Notes under the pieces: model-generated
Database searches by the model: none
Told to the model about the DNA's origin: nothing
The model's input: the letters and a program-made list of their open reading frames with translations, nothing else
Made by a program: the position numbers and the translations under genes
IMG/VR virus record: IMGVR_UViG_3300031673_000459
Location: 1-24,580 of that record
Strand: one strand, 5' to 3'
DNA from: a virus
Length of the DNA stretch: 24,580 bases
Shown here: in pieces, positions 1-5,820 of the stretch
How positions within the stretch are numbered: position 1 is the stretch's first letter
Layout: each line of letters opens with the position of its first letter

Positions 1-870
1 GCAGGAACTCATATTGGGTCAAGTGACTTTAAAAATTGCGCGATAGGTGTATTTCAGGACGGCGGAGGTGTTCCATATTCGTGCGGTTTGTCTATGGATC
101 AAGTATCAATGCTTGGATGTACTGAGGCTATCAAAGTTTCCAGAAGTGACGACTTTCGTTTAACAAATAGCAACATCGATTCTAACGATAAACCACTTCA
201 ACTCCTTGGAATGGCAGATGCGGAAATAATCGGCAACTATATAGCCAATAAAACAGCAGACCCAGCGATATATGCTGTAGATGCAACTGAACATAATGAG
301 CATCTTCTTTTTGTTGGAAATGAAATACTCGGAGTCTATGATGCTGCTAACACGTTTGATGCCGTATATCTTGAGAACACGATTTATACTAAATTTGTAG
401 CTAATGAGATTCATTTTTATACTCGCTATGGAATTTCTCTCAATGGCGATACAATTATGGATATATCGAATAATTACTTTTCACCGAGAGCGGGACACGG
501 TGTAAATTCAATTTTCAATAGAGGAGTAGATAACTCAAGTATACGTATAGTTAATAATGTTTTTACTCAAGATCCTTCCACAACAAATGCGACATATGCA
601 GGGAATAGTGGCTGGAATACATCCTACGAGGGAACCGCTAATGTATTAAGCGGAAATACAACGGTTGTTGTCGCTCACAATATGGACGTTACACCTGATA
701 TTATATTAATTACAAGAACCCAAGAAACAACAACAAATCCAGTAACTTCCTGGTGGGTACATACTGTAGGTGCCGCTAATTTCACAATAGAAGTGAATGC
801 TGATCCGGGGGCACTTAATTGTACGTTTGCCTGGAGAGCATCTAAGGTTGGCGTATCTGTCCTGTGGTAA
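1..870 (+). CDS. Phage tail spike/fibre protein, C-terminal part (partial)
   Basis: The reading frame is open from the first base, so the gene starts outside the window and only its last 289 codons are seen. The visible protein is rich in Asn, Gly, Ile and Val with regular short turns ending in Asn, such as ADAEIIGNYIANKT and SSIRIVNNVF. This is the pattern of a right-handed parallel beta-helix. The last 70 residues form a separate beta-rich domain (HNMDVTPDIILITRT, then TSWWVHTVGAANFTIEVN, then FAWRA) of the type found at the C-terminus of phage tail spikes and fibres. It probably belongs to the receptor-binding end of the virion and would be the last gene of the tail operon, just before the attachment site. 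Fold and role are inferred from pattern only, and the receptor cannot be told. Confidence 0.65.
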   Translation, partial: AGTHIGSSDFKNCAIGVFQDGGGVPYSCGLSMDQVSMLGCTEAIKVSRSDDFRLTNSNIDSNDKPLQLLGMADAEIIGNYIANKTADPAIYAVDATEHNEHLLFVGNEILGVYDAANTFDAVYLENTIYTKFVANEIHFYTRYGISLNGDTIMDISNNYFSPRAGHGVNSIFNRGVDNSSIRIVNNVFTQDPSTTNATYAGNSGWNTSYEGTANVLSGNTTVVVAHNMDVTPDIILITRTQETTTNPVTSWWVHTVGAANFTIEVNADPGALNCTFAWRASKVGVSVLW

Positions 871-958
871 TTTAGGTTAAGAAATGTAAGTTAGACATTT
901 TTACATCTGGACAGCATAACGGGCTATGCCGTGGTAATACATTACCAAAAAATAAAAA

Positions 959-981
959 AGCCGCTTTTTCTGAAAGCGGCT
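959..981 (-). terminator. Rho-independent terminator, minus strand
   Basis: A perfect 9-bp stem (AGCCGCTTT / AAAGCGGCT) with a 5-base loop. On the minus strand it is followed by a T-rich run (TTTTTTATTTTTT); on the plus strand the following bases are not T-rich. It therefore ends leftward transcription coming through the tRNA fragment at 999-1045. If this is attP, integration would place it directly downstream of the rebuilt tRNA-Ala gene, supplying that gene with a terminator. Confidence 0.75.
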
Positions 982-998
982 AAGTTATTGAATTTATT

Positions 999-1045
999 TG
1001 GTGGAGGTGAGCGGGATCGAACCGCCGACCTGTACGTTGCGAAGG
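999..1045 (-). other. Attachment site (attP core): 3' half of a tRNA-Ala(CGC) gene
   Basis: Read on the minus strand this is the 3' part of a tRNA. It holds the anticodon loop TTCGCAA (anticodon CGC), the 3' anticodon stem CGTAC, variable loop AGGTC, a T-arm (GGCGG-TTCGATC-CCGCT), the 3' acceptor strand CACCTCC, discriminator A and encoded CCA. The T at position 70 would make the G3-U70 pair that marks alanine tRNAs. The sequence on the 5' side of the loop does not complete the anticodon stem, and there is no D-arm or 5' acceptor strand, so this is a fragment. A tRNA 3' fragment beside a tyrosine integrase is the classic att signature. Phage genes on both sides favour attP of a phage genome over a prophage-host junction, but a neighbouring prophage on the left cannot be excluded. 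Confidence 0.8.
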
Positions 1046-1060
1046 CATCGCGCCCACAAA

Positions 1061-1082
1061 TTCAGCATATATTTCAGTATAT
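1061..1082. repeat. Direct repeat in the att arm, possible integrase arm-type sites
   Basis: TTCAGCATAT (1061-1070) and TTCAGTATAT (1073-1082) differ at one position and lie 12 bp apart, about one helical turn, just outside the tRNA-derived core. Short direct repeats beside the core are typical of arm-type integrase sites. No binding data exist and the region is AT-rich, so chance is possible. Confidence 0.25.
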
Positions 1083-1130
1083 TGTATCGTGTGTTTTTTG
1101 GTACATCATTGTTTTTGGAATGATCAAAAA

Positions 1131-1607
1131 TTAATGCGAATCATCCCATGATAATCGAATATTAAATTCATTGCATTGTTTTAAAATTATACTTAAAACT
1201 TTCTTACCAGGTTTACCAAACAGATGAAGTCTTATATTTTTATCTGAAAAGTATGTTTTATAAACCAGCAGTTGCCCTATTCCATTTTTCCACTGTTTTA
1301 CATTTTTAACTTCAATAATTTCTTTAGGCGTTAATATATCTATATAACCAGCTTTGACTTTTACTTCTGACTTTATTTGTTTTGAGTCATATCTATTCTT
1401 TAATTCAATTATTAAACAATCACATACTTTTGTTTCAGTGGAATTATAAGATCTTAATCTTGTAGTTTCTAACTGTTTTTGTCTTCGCATGGCTTTATAG
1501 TAAGCAGATTTACCTCTTCCAAAGTATTCTCTTTTAAATTTTTTACTATTAGGAGGGTCTCGATATTGAGTAATCCATCTTCCATCTTTTAGTTTATGTA
1601 CGCTCAT
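1131..1607 (-). CDS. Integrase-type arm-binding domain fused to a PD-(D/E)XK-like nuclease domain
   Basis: 158 aa from an ATG with a good ribosome site (GGGAGG, 5 bases upstream); the longer frame beginning at 1685 lacks one. Residues 1-55 closely match the N-terminus of the adjacent integrase (shared LKDGRW, QYRDP, REYFGRG and RSY), which in such integrases is the arm-site DNA-binding domain. Instead of a catalytic recombinase, residues 75-158 carry GYID(90), EIIEVK (E99, K101) and a GQLLVY helix (Q112), a layout like the D...ExK...Q core of PD-(D/E)XK nucleases. The gene is visibly AT-rich whereas the integrase is GC-rich, suggesting separate acquisition. It sits between attP and int on the same strand as int. 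A nuclease aimed at att arm sites, or a regulator of integration, are both possible. The domain reading is by eye; the nuclease activity is inferred. Confidence 0.65.
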   Translation of the reverse strand: MSVHKLKDGRWITQYRDPPNSKKFKREYFGRGKSAYYKAMRRQKQLETTRLRSYNSTETKVCDCLIIELKNRYDSKQIKSEVKVKAGYIDILTPKEIIEVKNVKQWKNGIGQLLVYKTYFSDKNIRLHLFGKPGKKVLSIILKQCNEFNIRLSWDDSH

Positions 1608-1756
1608 AATGACCTCCCAAAGAAATCCCGCCTTAGCGTTGCGAGGACAGCAACGTCCCCCGGGTTGTTTCCTTGCCGGACGCATAGCGGGTTTTATTTG
1701 GATTTATGTTCCGTTGCTGTTTCGCGATCTAAGCGTGTCACATTTTTGTAAAGATG

Positions 1757-2821
1757 TCAAGATTCTGTTTTTCCGGGGAGATCCAGGGCCGGCAGGTTGG
1801 AAATAGCATTGCGATGAGCGGCAAGGTCGGTGTGCTGGTAGATCCGGGTCGTGGTGTCGGTGCGGCTGTGGCCCAGGATTTCGGAAGTGGATTTAAGGTC
1901 CCCGCCGCCGGATAGGATCCGGGTGGCAAAGGTGTGGCGGAAGGCATAGGGAGTGAGCCGGCGGGTGATGCCGGCTTTTTTTTTGGCATGCGCCAGGGCC
2001 GTTCGGATGCTTTTGACCGGCCTGCCATTAAAGGTAACGATGTGATTGGATGAAAAATGCTCGTTTTCGGCGTCTTTTTCATCCCAAACCTTCAGGAGCT
2101 CCGCGAAATCCGGATGAAGCGGCACGATCCGGAATGGCGGGCCCCCCTTCTTCGAAGATCTGACCAGGATGGTCTTCTGATCCCAGTCGATGTCGGTCCA
2201 TTTGAGGCTGAAAAGCTCTTTGCCGGGCCGGAGTCCGGTGTAATAGCTGATGACCAGGGCACGGGTCACATGATCCGGGGTGTGGTCGAGCAATTTCCGG
2301 ATCTCCTGGTGAGTGACGGGCTGAATGATGGCGTCATCGCGTTTGGGACTCGAGTAGCCGTTTACAGGATTGCGTTTGATGATCTCGCGCTTTACGGCCC
2401 AGTTGAGGATGGCCTGGATGTCCGAGATCTCCCGGTGGACCGTGGTGCGCTTGACGCCCGTTTTAAGACGTTTCGCCACATATTGATCCATGCGGTGATG
2501 GGTCAGACGCAGGGCCTCGGTCCGGCCTATTTCGGGCAGGATGGAGGCCTTGAGCACGATGGACAGCCGGCGCAGGGTGGTCGTTTCATTGACGCCCAGC
2601 CTGGCCGTTATGTAGCCCGTAGCGAGGTCCTGGAACCAGGGCGACGTCCCTATGGGCGTCCGCCGGGTGTAGGAGCGGACATCGATCGCCTCCTGTCTTT
2701 TCCGGGCCTTTGCCTCTCCATCCAGTCCTCGCCCGAAATATTCCCGGCTGTATTTTCCCGCCCGATCCGGATCCCGATACTGCACAATCCAGCGGCCGTC
2801 TTTCAGGAGGTGCGCACTCAT
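1757..2821 (-). CDS. int: Tyrosine recombinase / phage integrase
   Basis: 354 aa, usual length for a phage integrase. Residues 1-50 are an arm-type DNA-binding domain (LKDGRW, REYFGRG), about 60-160 the SAM-like core-binding domain, and 165-335 the catalytic domain. Visible active-site residues are R198 in TGLRPG, a Lys at 224/225 in SSKKGG, R295 in PYAFRHTF (Tyr replaces the usual first His of HxxR, a common variant), H318 in LGHS and the nucleophile Y328 in TTTRIYQH. It would catalyse site-specific integration and excision between attP (about 1.0 kb) and the host tRNA-Ala gene. Its ATG overlaps the stop of the repressor gene (ATGA), so the two are translationally coupled and expressed leftward together. 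No separate excisionase lies beside it; the small HTH protein at 10834 is a distant candidate. Confidence 0.95.
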   Translation of the reverse strand: MSAHLLKDGRWIVQYRDPDRAGKYSREYFGRGLDGEAKARKRQEAIDVRSYTRRTPIGTSPWFQDLATGYITARLGVNETTTLRRLSIVLKASILPEIGRTEALRLTHHRMDQYVAKRLKTGVKRTTVHREISDIQAILNWAVKREIIKRNPVNGYSSPKRDDAIIQPVTHQEIRKLLDHTPDHVTRALVISYYTGLRPGKELFSLKWTDIDWDQKTILVRSSKKGGPPFRIVPLHPDFAELLKVWDEKDAENEHFSSNHIVTFNGRPVKSIRTALAHAKKKAGITRRLTPYAFRHTFATRILSGGGDLKSTSEILGHSRTDTTTRIYQHTDLAAHRNAISNLPALDLPGKTES

Positions 2822-3264
2822 TCTATCAGCCTAAGCTCCGAAGCACCCCCTCTCTCTCTTATTTTGTTTGATATGAGAAGTGCGCAGTCGAGGAGGCTAT
2901 CCAGGTATTTTTGGGCATGTGCGTAAATGTCCGGATCCAACTGGTCTAAACAACACAACGCCTTGAAACACTTCAGGGTAGTTTCCTTATCCCGGAAGTC
3001 ATGCCCATGCATGACTATGCCTTCGGCGGAGATCGTCGATCCTGGGCCGGATTTGGAGTCCTCGCGGGGTATTCCTGACTGATCTAAGCCAAAATTTTCA
3101 CCAAAGCGGAATTTTGCATATTCCACTGCAGTTTTTGAAGGGAATTTGATACCTCGCTCAATATCTGAGATGCTCTGATATTTTAATCCAAAAATTTGAC
3201 CAAAATCAGTTTGATTCAAACCCATTGATTTTCTTAGTGTTTTGAAGCGTTTGCCGATATCCAT
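2818..3264 (-). CDS. XRE-family transcriptional repressor (CI-like)
   Basis: 148 aa from ATG 3264 (MDIGKRF); a longer frame from 3324 adds an unlikely N-terminus that would run through the operator region. Residues 6-58 form a HTH_3/XRE domain (RFKTLRKSMGLNQTDFGQIF, then YQSISDIERG). The C-terminal 90 residues hold no recognisable S24/LexA-type peptidase motif, so classic RecA-driven self-cleavage is not evident and induction may work differently. It is divergently placed from the Cro-like gene at 3514 and coupled by an ATGA overlap to the integrase, the usual position of a lysogeny repressor. A weak ribosome site (GGAA) precedes the start. Repressor function is inferred from domain and position. 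Confidence 0.8.
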   Translation of the reverse strand: MDIGKRFKTLRKSMGLNQTDFGQIFGLKYQSISDIERGIKFPSKTAVEYAKFRFGENFGLDQSGIPREDSKSGPGSTISAEGIVMHGHDFRDKETTLKCFKALCCLDQLDPDIYAHAQKYLDSLLDCALLISNKIRERGGASELRLIE

Positions 3265-3270
3265 AAAAAT

Positions 3271-3316
3271 AATTCCGCTATATGTTAATTTTTTCCTTGA
3301 CAAATTCCGATATAGG
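3271..3316. promoter_or_regulatory. Operator-like direct repeats in the repressor/early control region
   Basis: AATTCCGCTATATG (3271-3284) and AATTCCGATATAGG (3303-3316) match at 12 of 14 positions and are spaced exactly 32 bp, about three helical turns. They lie immediately upstream of the repressor start, between divergent regulator genes, where repressor operators are expected. Binding by the 2818-3264 product is inferred. Confidence 0.5.
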
Positions 3317-3324
3317 TGTATCAT
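3297..3324 (+). promoter_or_regulatory. Candidate sigma-70 promoter for rightward early transcription
   Basis: A perfect -35 box TTGACA (3297-3302) and a near-consensus -10 box TATCAT (3319-3324) are separated by 16 bp. The second operator-like repeat (3303-3316) lies inside the spacer, so a bound repressor would block it. The transcript would have a leader of about 180 bases before the Cro-like gene, so another promoter closer to that gene is possible. Confidence 0.4.
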
Positions 3325-3433
3325 GGGTTCGAAACCTTCAATAAACCCTTAGAAACGGTGATCCACTAAAAATAAAAGAACAGTACTCCGTCTACAATTT
3401 AACATGGGTTTCACGTCTTGTCAATAAAAAAAA

Positions 3434-3455
3434 TGAATGCAATTCAGTGAATGCA
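3434..3455. repeat. TGAATGCA direct repeat with palindromic core
   Basis: TGAATGCA occurs at 3434-3441 and 3448-3455, 14 bp apart. The first copy is also part of the inverted repeat TGAAT-GCA-ATTCA (3434-3446). It lies about 60 bp upstream of the Cro-like gene and could be a second operator type in the same control region. It is short, so chance cannot be excluded. Confidence 0.35.
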
Positions 3456-3513
3456 CTACAGAAGGATGAAAAACGATAATCGAATAATATAACAAGTGTT
3501 ACGGGGAATGTCA

Positions 3514-3789
3514 ATGGATATTCAGCATACCATGTGCCTGCGGATCCTCAAAGAGTTAGGCTACGACCTGGTCGCAATACGTCAGGCCATGCCGCACCTG
3601 ACGGGGATCGATCATCCCGCCCTGGCCAAAATTACCCACCGGTCCAGGCCATACATCACGCTTATAATTTCCGGGATCCGGACGACGGCCCAGGTCCAGA
3701 AAGAGGTCGCCGATGCGTGGGGCGTCCCCAAAGAGGAGCTTTTTGTCGATGGCACTAAAACCCATGGGGCCGATCGAGCGGGCGATTAA
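3514..3789 (+). CDS. Small HTH DNA-binding protein, Cro-like
   Basis: 91 aa. ATG 3514 is chosen because GGGGA at 3503-3507 stands 6 bases before it; GTG 3496 and ATG 3508 are in-frame alternatives. Residues about 33-75 read as a helix-turn-helix (LAKITHRSRPYITLIISGIR, then VQKEVADAWGVPKEELF), the arrangement of phage and mobile-element XRE/Cro-type regulators. It is the first gene rightward from the control region and divergent from the repressor, the position of Cro. Likely role: switch to lytic growth by binding the shared operators. The gene overlaps the next one by 41 bp, so the two are probably co-transcribed. Family assignment by motif is good; function is inferred from position. Confidence 0.65.
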   Translation: MDIQHTMCLRILKELGYDLVAIRQAMPHLTGIDHPALAKITHRSRPYITLIISGIRTTAQVQKEVADAWGVPKEELFVDGTKTHGADRAGD

Positions 3790-3994
3790 CACGCTGATCG
3801 ACTTTGAAAAAGAGATAAAACTCCTTAAGCAGGATCTTTATGCGGAGCTGCCCAAACGCCGGGTCCGCCAGGGTGCGTATTTTATAGATCATGAGGGTAA
3901 GCGCCAATATTACCTGAGAAAGCCAAAGAATTACCTGAGAAAGCCAAAGAATTACCTGAGAAAGCCAAAGAAGGAAGCCAATGAAAAAGCCTGA
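3749..3994 (+). CDS. Small basic protein with a triplicated 7-residue repeat, unknown function
   Basis: 81 aa from ATG 3749 (MALKPMG), preceded by GAGGAG. The in-frame upstream start at 3713 has no ribosome site, and an internal ATG at 3764 is possible. The N-terminal half (ERAINTLIDFEKEIKLLKQD) looks helical, perhaps a coiled coil. The C-terminus is strongly basic and holds three exact copies of YLRKPKN-type heptads encoded by a 21-bp tandem repeat. No family recognised. It overlaps the Cro-like gene and is followed by a strong hairpin terminator, so it closes the first early operon. The basic tail could bind nucleic acid, but this is a guess. Confidence 0.55.
   Translation: MALKPMGPIERAINTLIDFEKEIKLLKQDLYAELPKRRVRQGAYFIDHEGKRQYYLRKPKNYLRKPKNYLRKPKKEANEKA
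3909..3971 (+). repeat. 21-bp perfect tandem repeat, three copies
   Basis: ATTACCTGAGAAAGCCAAAGA occurs three times head to tail with no mismatch (3909-3929, 3930-3950, 3951-3971). Each unit is exactly seven codons, so copy-number change keeps the frame of the 3749-3994 gene. Perfect identity suggests recent expansion, by slippage or recombination. Confidence 0.95.
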
Positions 3995-4028
3995 TAGTCG
4001 ACGGCCAGAACGAGCCTCGATGCCTTAT

Positions 4029-4090
4029 GCCCCGGCGGTGATATGCGAGTTCCACCTCCTTTCTCGCGTATTGCCTCGGGGCTTTTTATT
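4029..4090 (+). terminator. Hairpin terminator whose loop displays an anti-Shine-Dalgarno sequence (possible small RNA)
   Basis: The outer stem is GCCCCG (4029-4034) with CGGGGC (4077-4082), followed directly by TTTTTATT. An inner stem GCGAG (4045-4049) / CTCGC (4063-4067) encloses a 13-base loop (4050-4062). The loop and its 3' edge read CACCTCCTTTCT (4053-4064), the same as the 3' end of 16S rRNA in many bacteria. The structure terminates the Cro-like operon and could also give a stable RNA with an exposed anti-SD loop. No promoter of its own was identified. On the opposite strand the loop reads AAGGAGGTG, but no start codon follows at usable distance. Confidence 0.5.
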
Positions 4091-4110
4091 CCCATTCCCG
4101 GTCCGGAGAT

Positions 4111-4131
4111 AACACTACATCTTGTGGTGTT
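4111..4131. repeat. Inverted repeat upstream of the Acb2 gene
   Basis: AACACTACA-TCT-TGTGGTGTT has 9-base arms, pairing throughout with one T-G. It lies 146 bp before the Acb2 start, after the upstream terminator, so it belongs to the leader or promoter region of the second early operon. It may be an operator or an RNA hairpin. The rest of 4132-4276 holds a repeated CGAGCCGG (at about 4201 and 4222) and no clear promoter. Confidence 0.4.
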
Positions 4132-4276
4132 TAGATAAATAATGAATGTTTCTATGAATTATTTCCTATTAACCTTAACTAAGTGAAAAGGGACCGCCGG
4201 CGAGCCGGATCCGCGTGGCGCGAGCCGGGACTGCAGCGCGAAACCGACCACAACATATAGGAGAGGAGAGTTAGAC

Positions 4277-4486
4277 ATGGAACAAGCCGAACTGGAAAAC
4301 CGGTTTACGTACCACCCGCCCAAAGATGATCAGCCTGAAAAATATGAGATGATCCGGAGTAGCGCCCTGGATTTTGCCTTGTTCCTGAATAGGGCGTGTC
4401 CGGACTCCCGGGAAAAGAGCATCGCCATGACCCATTTGGACCAGGTGGTGATGTTTGCCAATGCCTCAATAGCCAGGCGGGAATGA
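4277..4486 (+). CDS. acb2: Acb2-family anti-CBASS protein (cyclic-nucleotide sponge)
   Basis: 69 aa, ATG preceded by GGAGAGGAG. The sequence fits the Acb2/Tad1 hairpin domain: N-terminal FTYHPP (10-15), then DQPEKYEMIR (18-27), a helical middle, the CPDSREKSIA signature (41-50), and a C-terminal helix ending ANASIARRE. Known Acb2 proteins are small phage proteins that assemble into hexamers and bind the cyclic di- and trinucleotide messengers made by CBASS cyclases, so the effectors are not switched on. Tad1 proteins share this fold but are longer and block Thoeris signals; the short length favours Acb2. It is the first gene of an early operon, as expected for a counter-defence protein needed soon after infection. 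Ligand range cannot be read from sequence. Confidence 0.85.
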   Translation: MEQAELENRFTYHPPKDDQPEKYEMIRSSALDFALFLNRACPDSREKSIAMTHLDQVVMFANASIARRE

Positions 4487-4487
4487 C

Positions 4488-4685
4488 ATGGCATCGTGTG
4501 TGATATGTCATCGAGATGAACCGGGCCGGAGGCCGCAGGATCCGGGCAGGGATTTAATCTGCTCAAGGTGTGTGCAGAAATTAGTTAATGCCACATCCCT
4601 ACAGATAACGGCCATGTATCAAAACGCCCGGGATCTCGGTATGGATGAAAATGCCGAGCTCCTGAAACCATTTGTCAAGGAGTAA
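4488..4685 (+). CDS. Small zinc-ribbon protein, unknown function
   Basis: 65 aa, starting two bases after the Acb2 stop, so translation is probably coupled. Two CxxC pairs are visible (CVIC at residues 4-7 and CSRC at about 25-28), enough for one zinc-binding ribbon or knuckle. The C-terminal 35 residues look helical (LQITAMYQNARDLGMDENAE). No family recognised. Its tight linkage to acb2 makes an early host-takeover or counter-defence role thinkable, but nothing in the sequence shows it. Confidence 0.65.
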   Translation: MASCVICHRDEPGRRPQDPGRDLICSRCVQKLVNATSLQITAMYQNARDLGMDENAELLKPFVKE

Positions 4686-4687
4686 AA

Positions 4688-4762
4688 ATGATTCCCATGG
4701 TGAAATTCTATTTTAAGACGGGTAATGGGTATTTTATTGTCTGGACCGTTTATCTGAATTAA
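4688..4762 (+). CDS. Very short peptide, 24 aa
   Basis: ATG 4688 follows AGGAG at a spacing of 5 bases and opens a 24-codon frame (MIPMVKFYFKTGNGYFIVWT and four more residues). The peptide is hydrophobic and aromatic. The good ribosome site and its place in a compact operon support translation, but so short a frame could be chance. Confidence 0.35.
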   Translation: MIPMVKFYFKTGNGYFIVWTVYLN

Positions 4763-4779
4763 CAAAGGGCGGGCGATAT

Positions 4780-4944
4780 ATGAAAAATCTAATCGACTGG
4801 TTTTTGGCATTTCTTTTTGTGGCCGGTTTTATCCTGTGTTGCCAGGACGTGGGCACTTTCCCCTGGGCCTGGCTCGGTGGCCTTGCATGCTTTGCCATAT
4901 TAGGCTGGATAGCGAATAAACATCTGGATCTTGAAAGTGATTAG
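4780..4944 (+). CDS. Small membrane protein with two transmembrane segments
   Basis: 54 aa. Two hydrophobic stretches are seen, at about residues 7-21 (WFLAFLFVAGFILCC) and 28-44 (PWAWLGGLACFAILGWI), joined by a short loop, with an acidic C-terminus (DLESD). It probably sits in the host inner membrane. The ribosome site is weak (GGGCGGG). No family recognised. In phages such proteins may be superinfection-exclusion or holin-like, but its early-operon location speaks against a lysis role. Confidence 0.5.
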   Translation: MKNLIDWFLAFLFVAGFILCCQDVGTFPWAWLGGLACFAILGWIANKHLDLESD

Positions 4945-4956
4945 AAAGGAGAAATT

Positions 4957-5106
4957 ATGACACCGTTTTGGATTGCTGTATGTATTGTGGGCGCGTTCGT
5001 GGCCGGTTTAATTATGGGAGTATTTGTTATGGCGTTATGCGCCATGGCAAGCTATTCCGAAAGAGCAAGCGCTGTTAAACTGGACCTGCAGGATGACAAC
5101 CCATGA
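4957..5106 (+). CDS. Single-pass small membrane protein
   Basis: 49 aa with a strong AGGAG site 5 bases upstream. Residues 3-31 are one hydrophobic helix with small-residue steps (GAFVAGLIMGVFVMALCAMA), followed by a charged cytoplasmic-type tail. It resembles the short phage membrane proteins grouped as DUF3789 in layout only. It follows the two-segment membrane protein by 12 bases, so the two may be co-translated and could work together. Function unknown. Confidence 0.55.
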   Translation: MTPFWIAVCIVGAFVAGLIMGVFVMALCAMASYSERASAVKLDLQDDNP

Positions 5107-5139
5107 CGGCTGGATAGCCAACACGCTCCAGGAGGTGGA

Positions 5140-5547
5140 ATGAAAGCGATATCAATAAGACAACCGTGGGCGAGTTTGATTGTCGAAGGGTATAAAGACA
5201 TTGAGAATAGAACATGGGAAAGTTTTTACCGAGGCCCATTACTGATCCATGCCTCGCTCAAATACGATTATGAAGGGGAAGAATGGATTAAAATGTATAT
5301 GGGCTTTGCTTTTGAATTTGTGAAGAGTTTCCCAACGGGATGTCTAATGGGGCAGGTTACGATGGATGACTGTGTAATTGAACATCCGTCGGATTGGTTT
5401 TTCGGGCCATTCGGTTTTGTATTTAAAGAACCTATGAAATTTTTGCAACCCATATCATACAAAGGGAAATTGGGGATATTTAATGTGCCGTATGGGTTTG
5501 TAAAAACTCGACTCGCCGAGATCCTCCGAGAGTCAAAACAGGAATAA
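5140..5547 (+). CDS. ASCH-domain (PUA-like) protein
   Basis: 135 aa, preceded by AGGAGG. The N-terminus carries the ASCH signature: MKAISIRQPWASLIVEGYKD, then IENRTW and RGPLLIHAS. ASCH domains have the PUA fold and bind RNA or modified nucleotides. The family member YqfB of E. coli hydrolyses N4-acetylcytidine, using a Lys, a Thr and a Glu; whether this protein keeps that set needs an alignment. Phages often carry ASCH proteins among early genes. Possible roles are nucleotide-modification metabolism or interference with host RNA. Fold confidence is high, function open. Confidence 0.85.
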   Translation: MKAISIRQPWASLIVEGYKDIENRTWESFYRGPLLIHASLKYDYEGEEWIKMYMGFAFEFVKSFPTGCLMGQVTMDDCVIEHPSDWFFGPFGFVFKEPMKFLQPISYKGKLGIFNVPYGFVKTRLAEILRESKQE

Positions 5548-5604
5548 ATGCTGGGTTTGCATGGCATAATGCGCGAACTAAATAAAGAAAGAAGGTAAAA
5601 AACA

Positions 5605-5820
5605 ATGCCGGAGGAGAAAAAAGAAAAGAGCAGGATCCAACGGGCATTTGACCTTATTCGCGACGAAGCCGTTGATAGGATGAAACCCGGATTAGATTAT
5701 GCGGGACTATTATGCGGCGTATCCGTGGAGGTTGACAATTTGATATTATGTGAAATGGCGGAGTTCAGGCTCGCTGAAAGATGGGAAAAAAAGAGCGATG
5801 GGAAAAAACAAACGCTATAA
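5605..5820 (+). CDS. Hypothetical protein, 71 aa
   Basis: Starts at ATG 5605 after AGAAAGAAGG. It is a charged, mainly helical small protein (SRIQRAFDLIRDEAVDRMKP, then FRLAERWEKK). No cysteine cluster, membrane segment or known motif is seen. It overlaps the next gene by 23 bases in another frame, typical of a tight phage operon. Unknown function. Confidence 0.6.
   Translation: MPEEKKEKSRIQRAFDLIRDEAVDRMKPGLDYAGLLCGVSVEVDNLILCEMAEFRLAERWEKKSDGKKQTL

Noticed and set aside
999-1075. Complete tRNA gene
   Set aside because: Only the 3' half is present: no D-arm, no 5' acceptor strand, and the 5' anticodon stem does not pair.
931-1134. Open frame whose product contains GGGERDRTADLYV
   Set aside because: This peptide comes from reading the complement of a tRNA 3' end. 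It is a well-known false gene and has no ribosome site.
2057-2926. Long plus-strand frame across the integrase gene
   Set aside because: It is antisense to a clear integrase with all catalytic motifs; the frame is kept open by GC-rich codon bias.
3909-3971. CRISPR-like repeats
   Set aside because: The units are directly adjacent with no spacers and code in frame for a heptad repeat.
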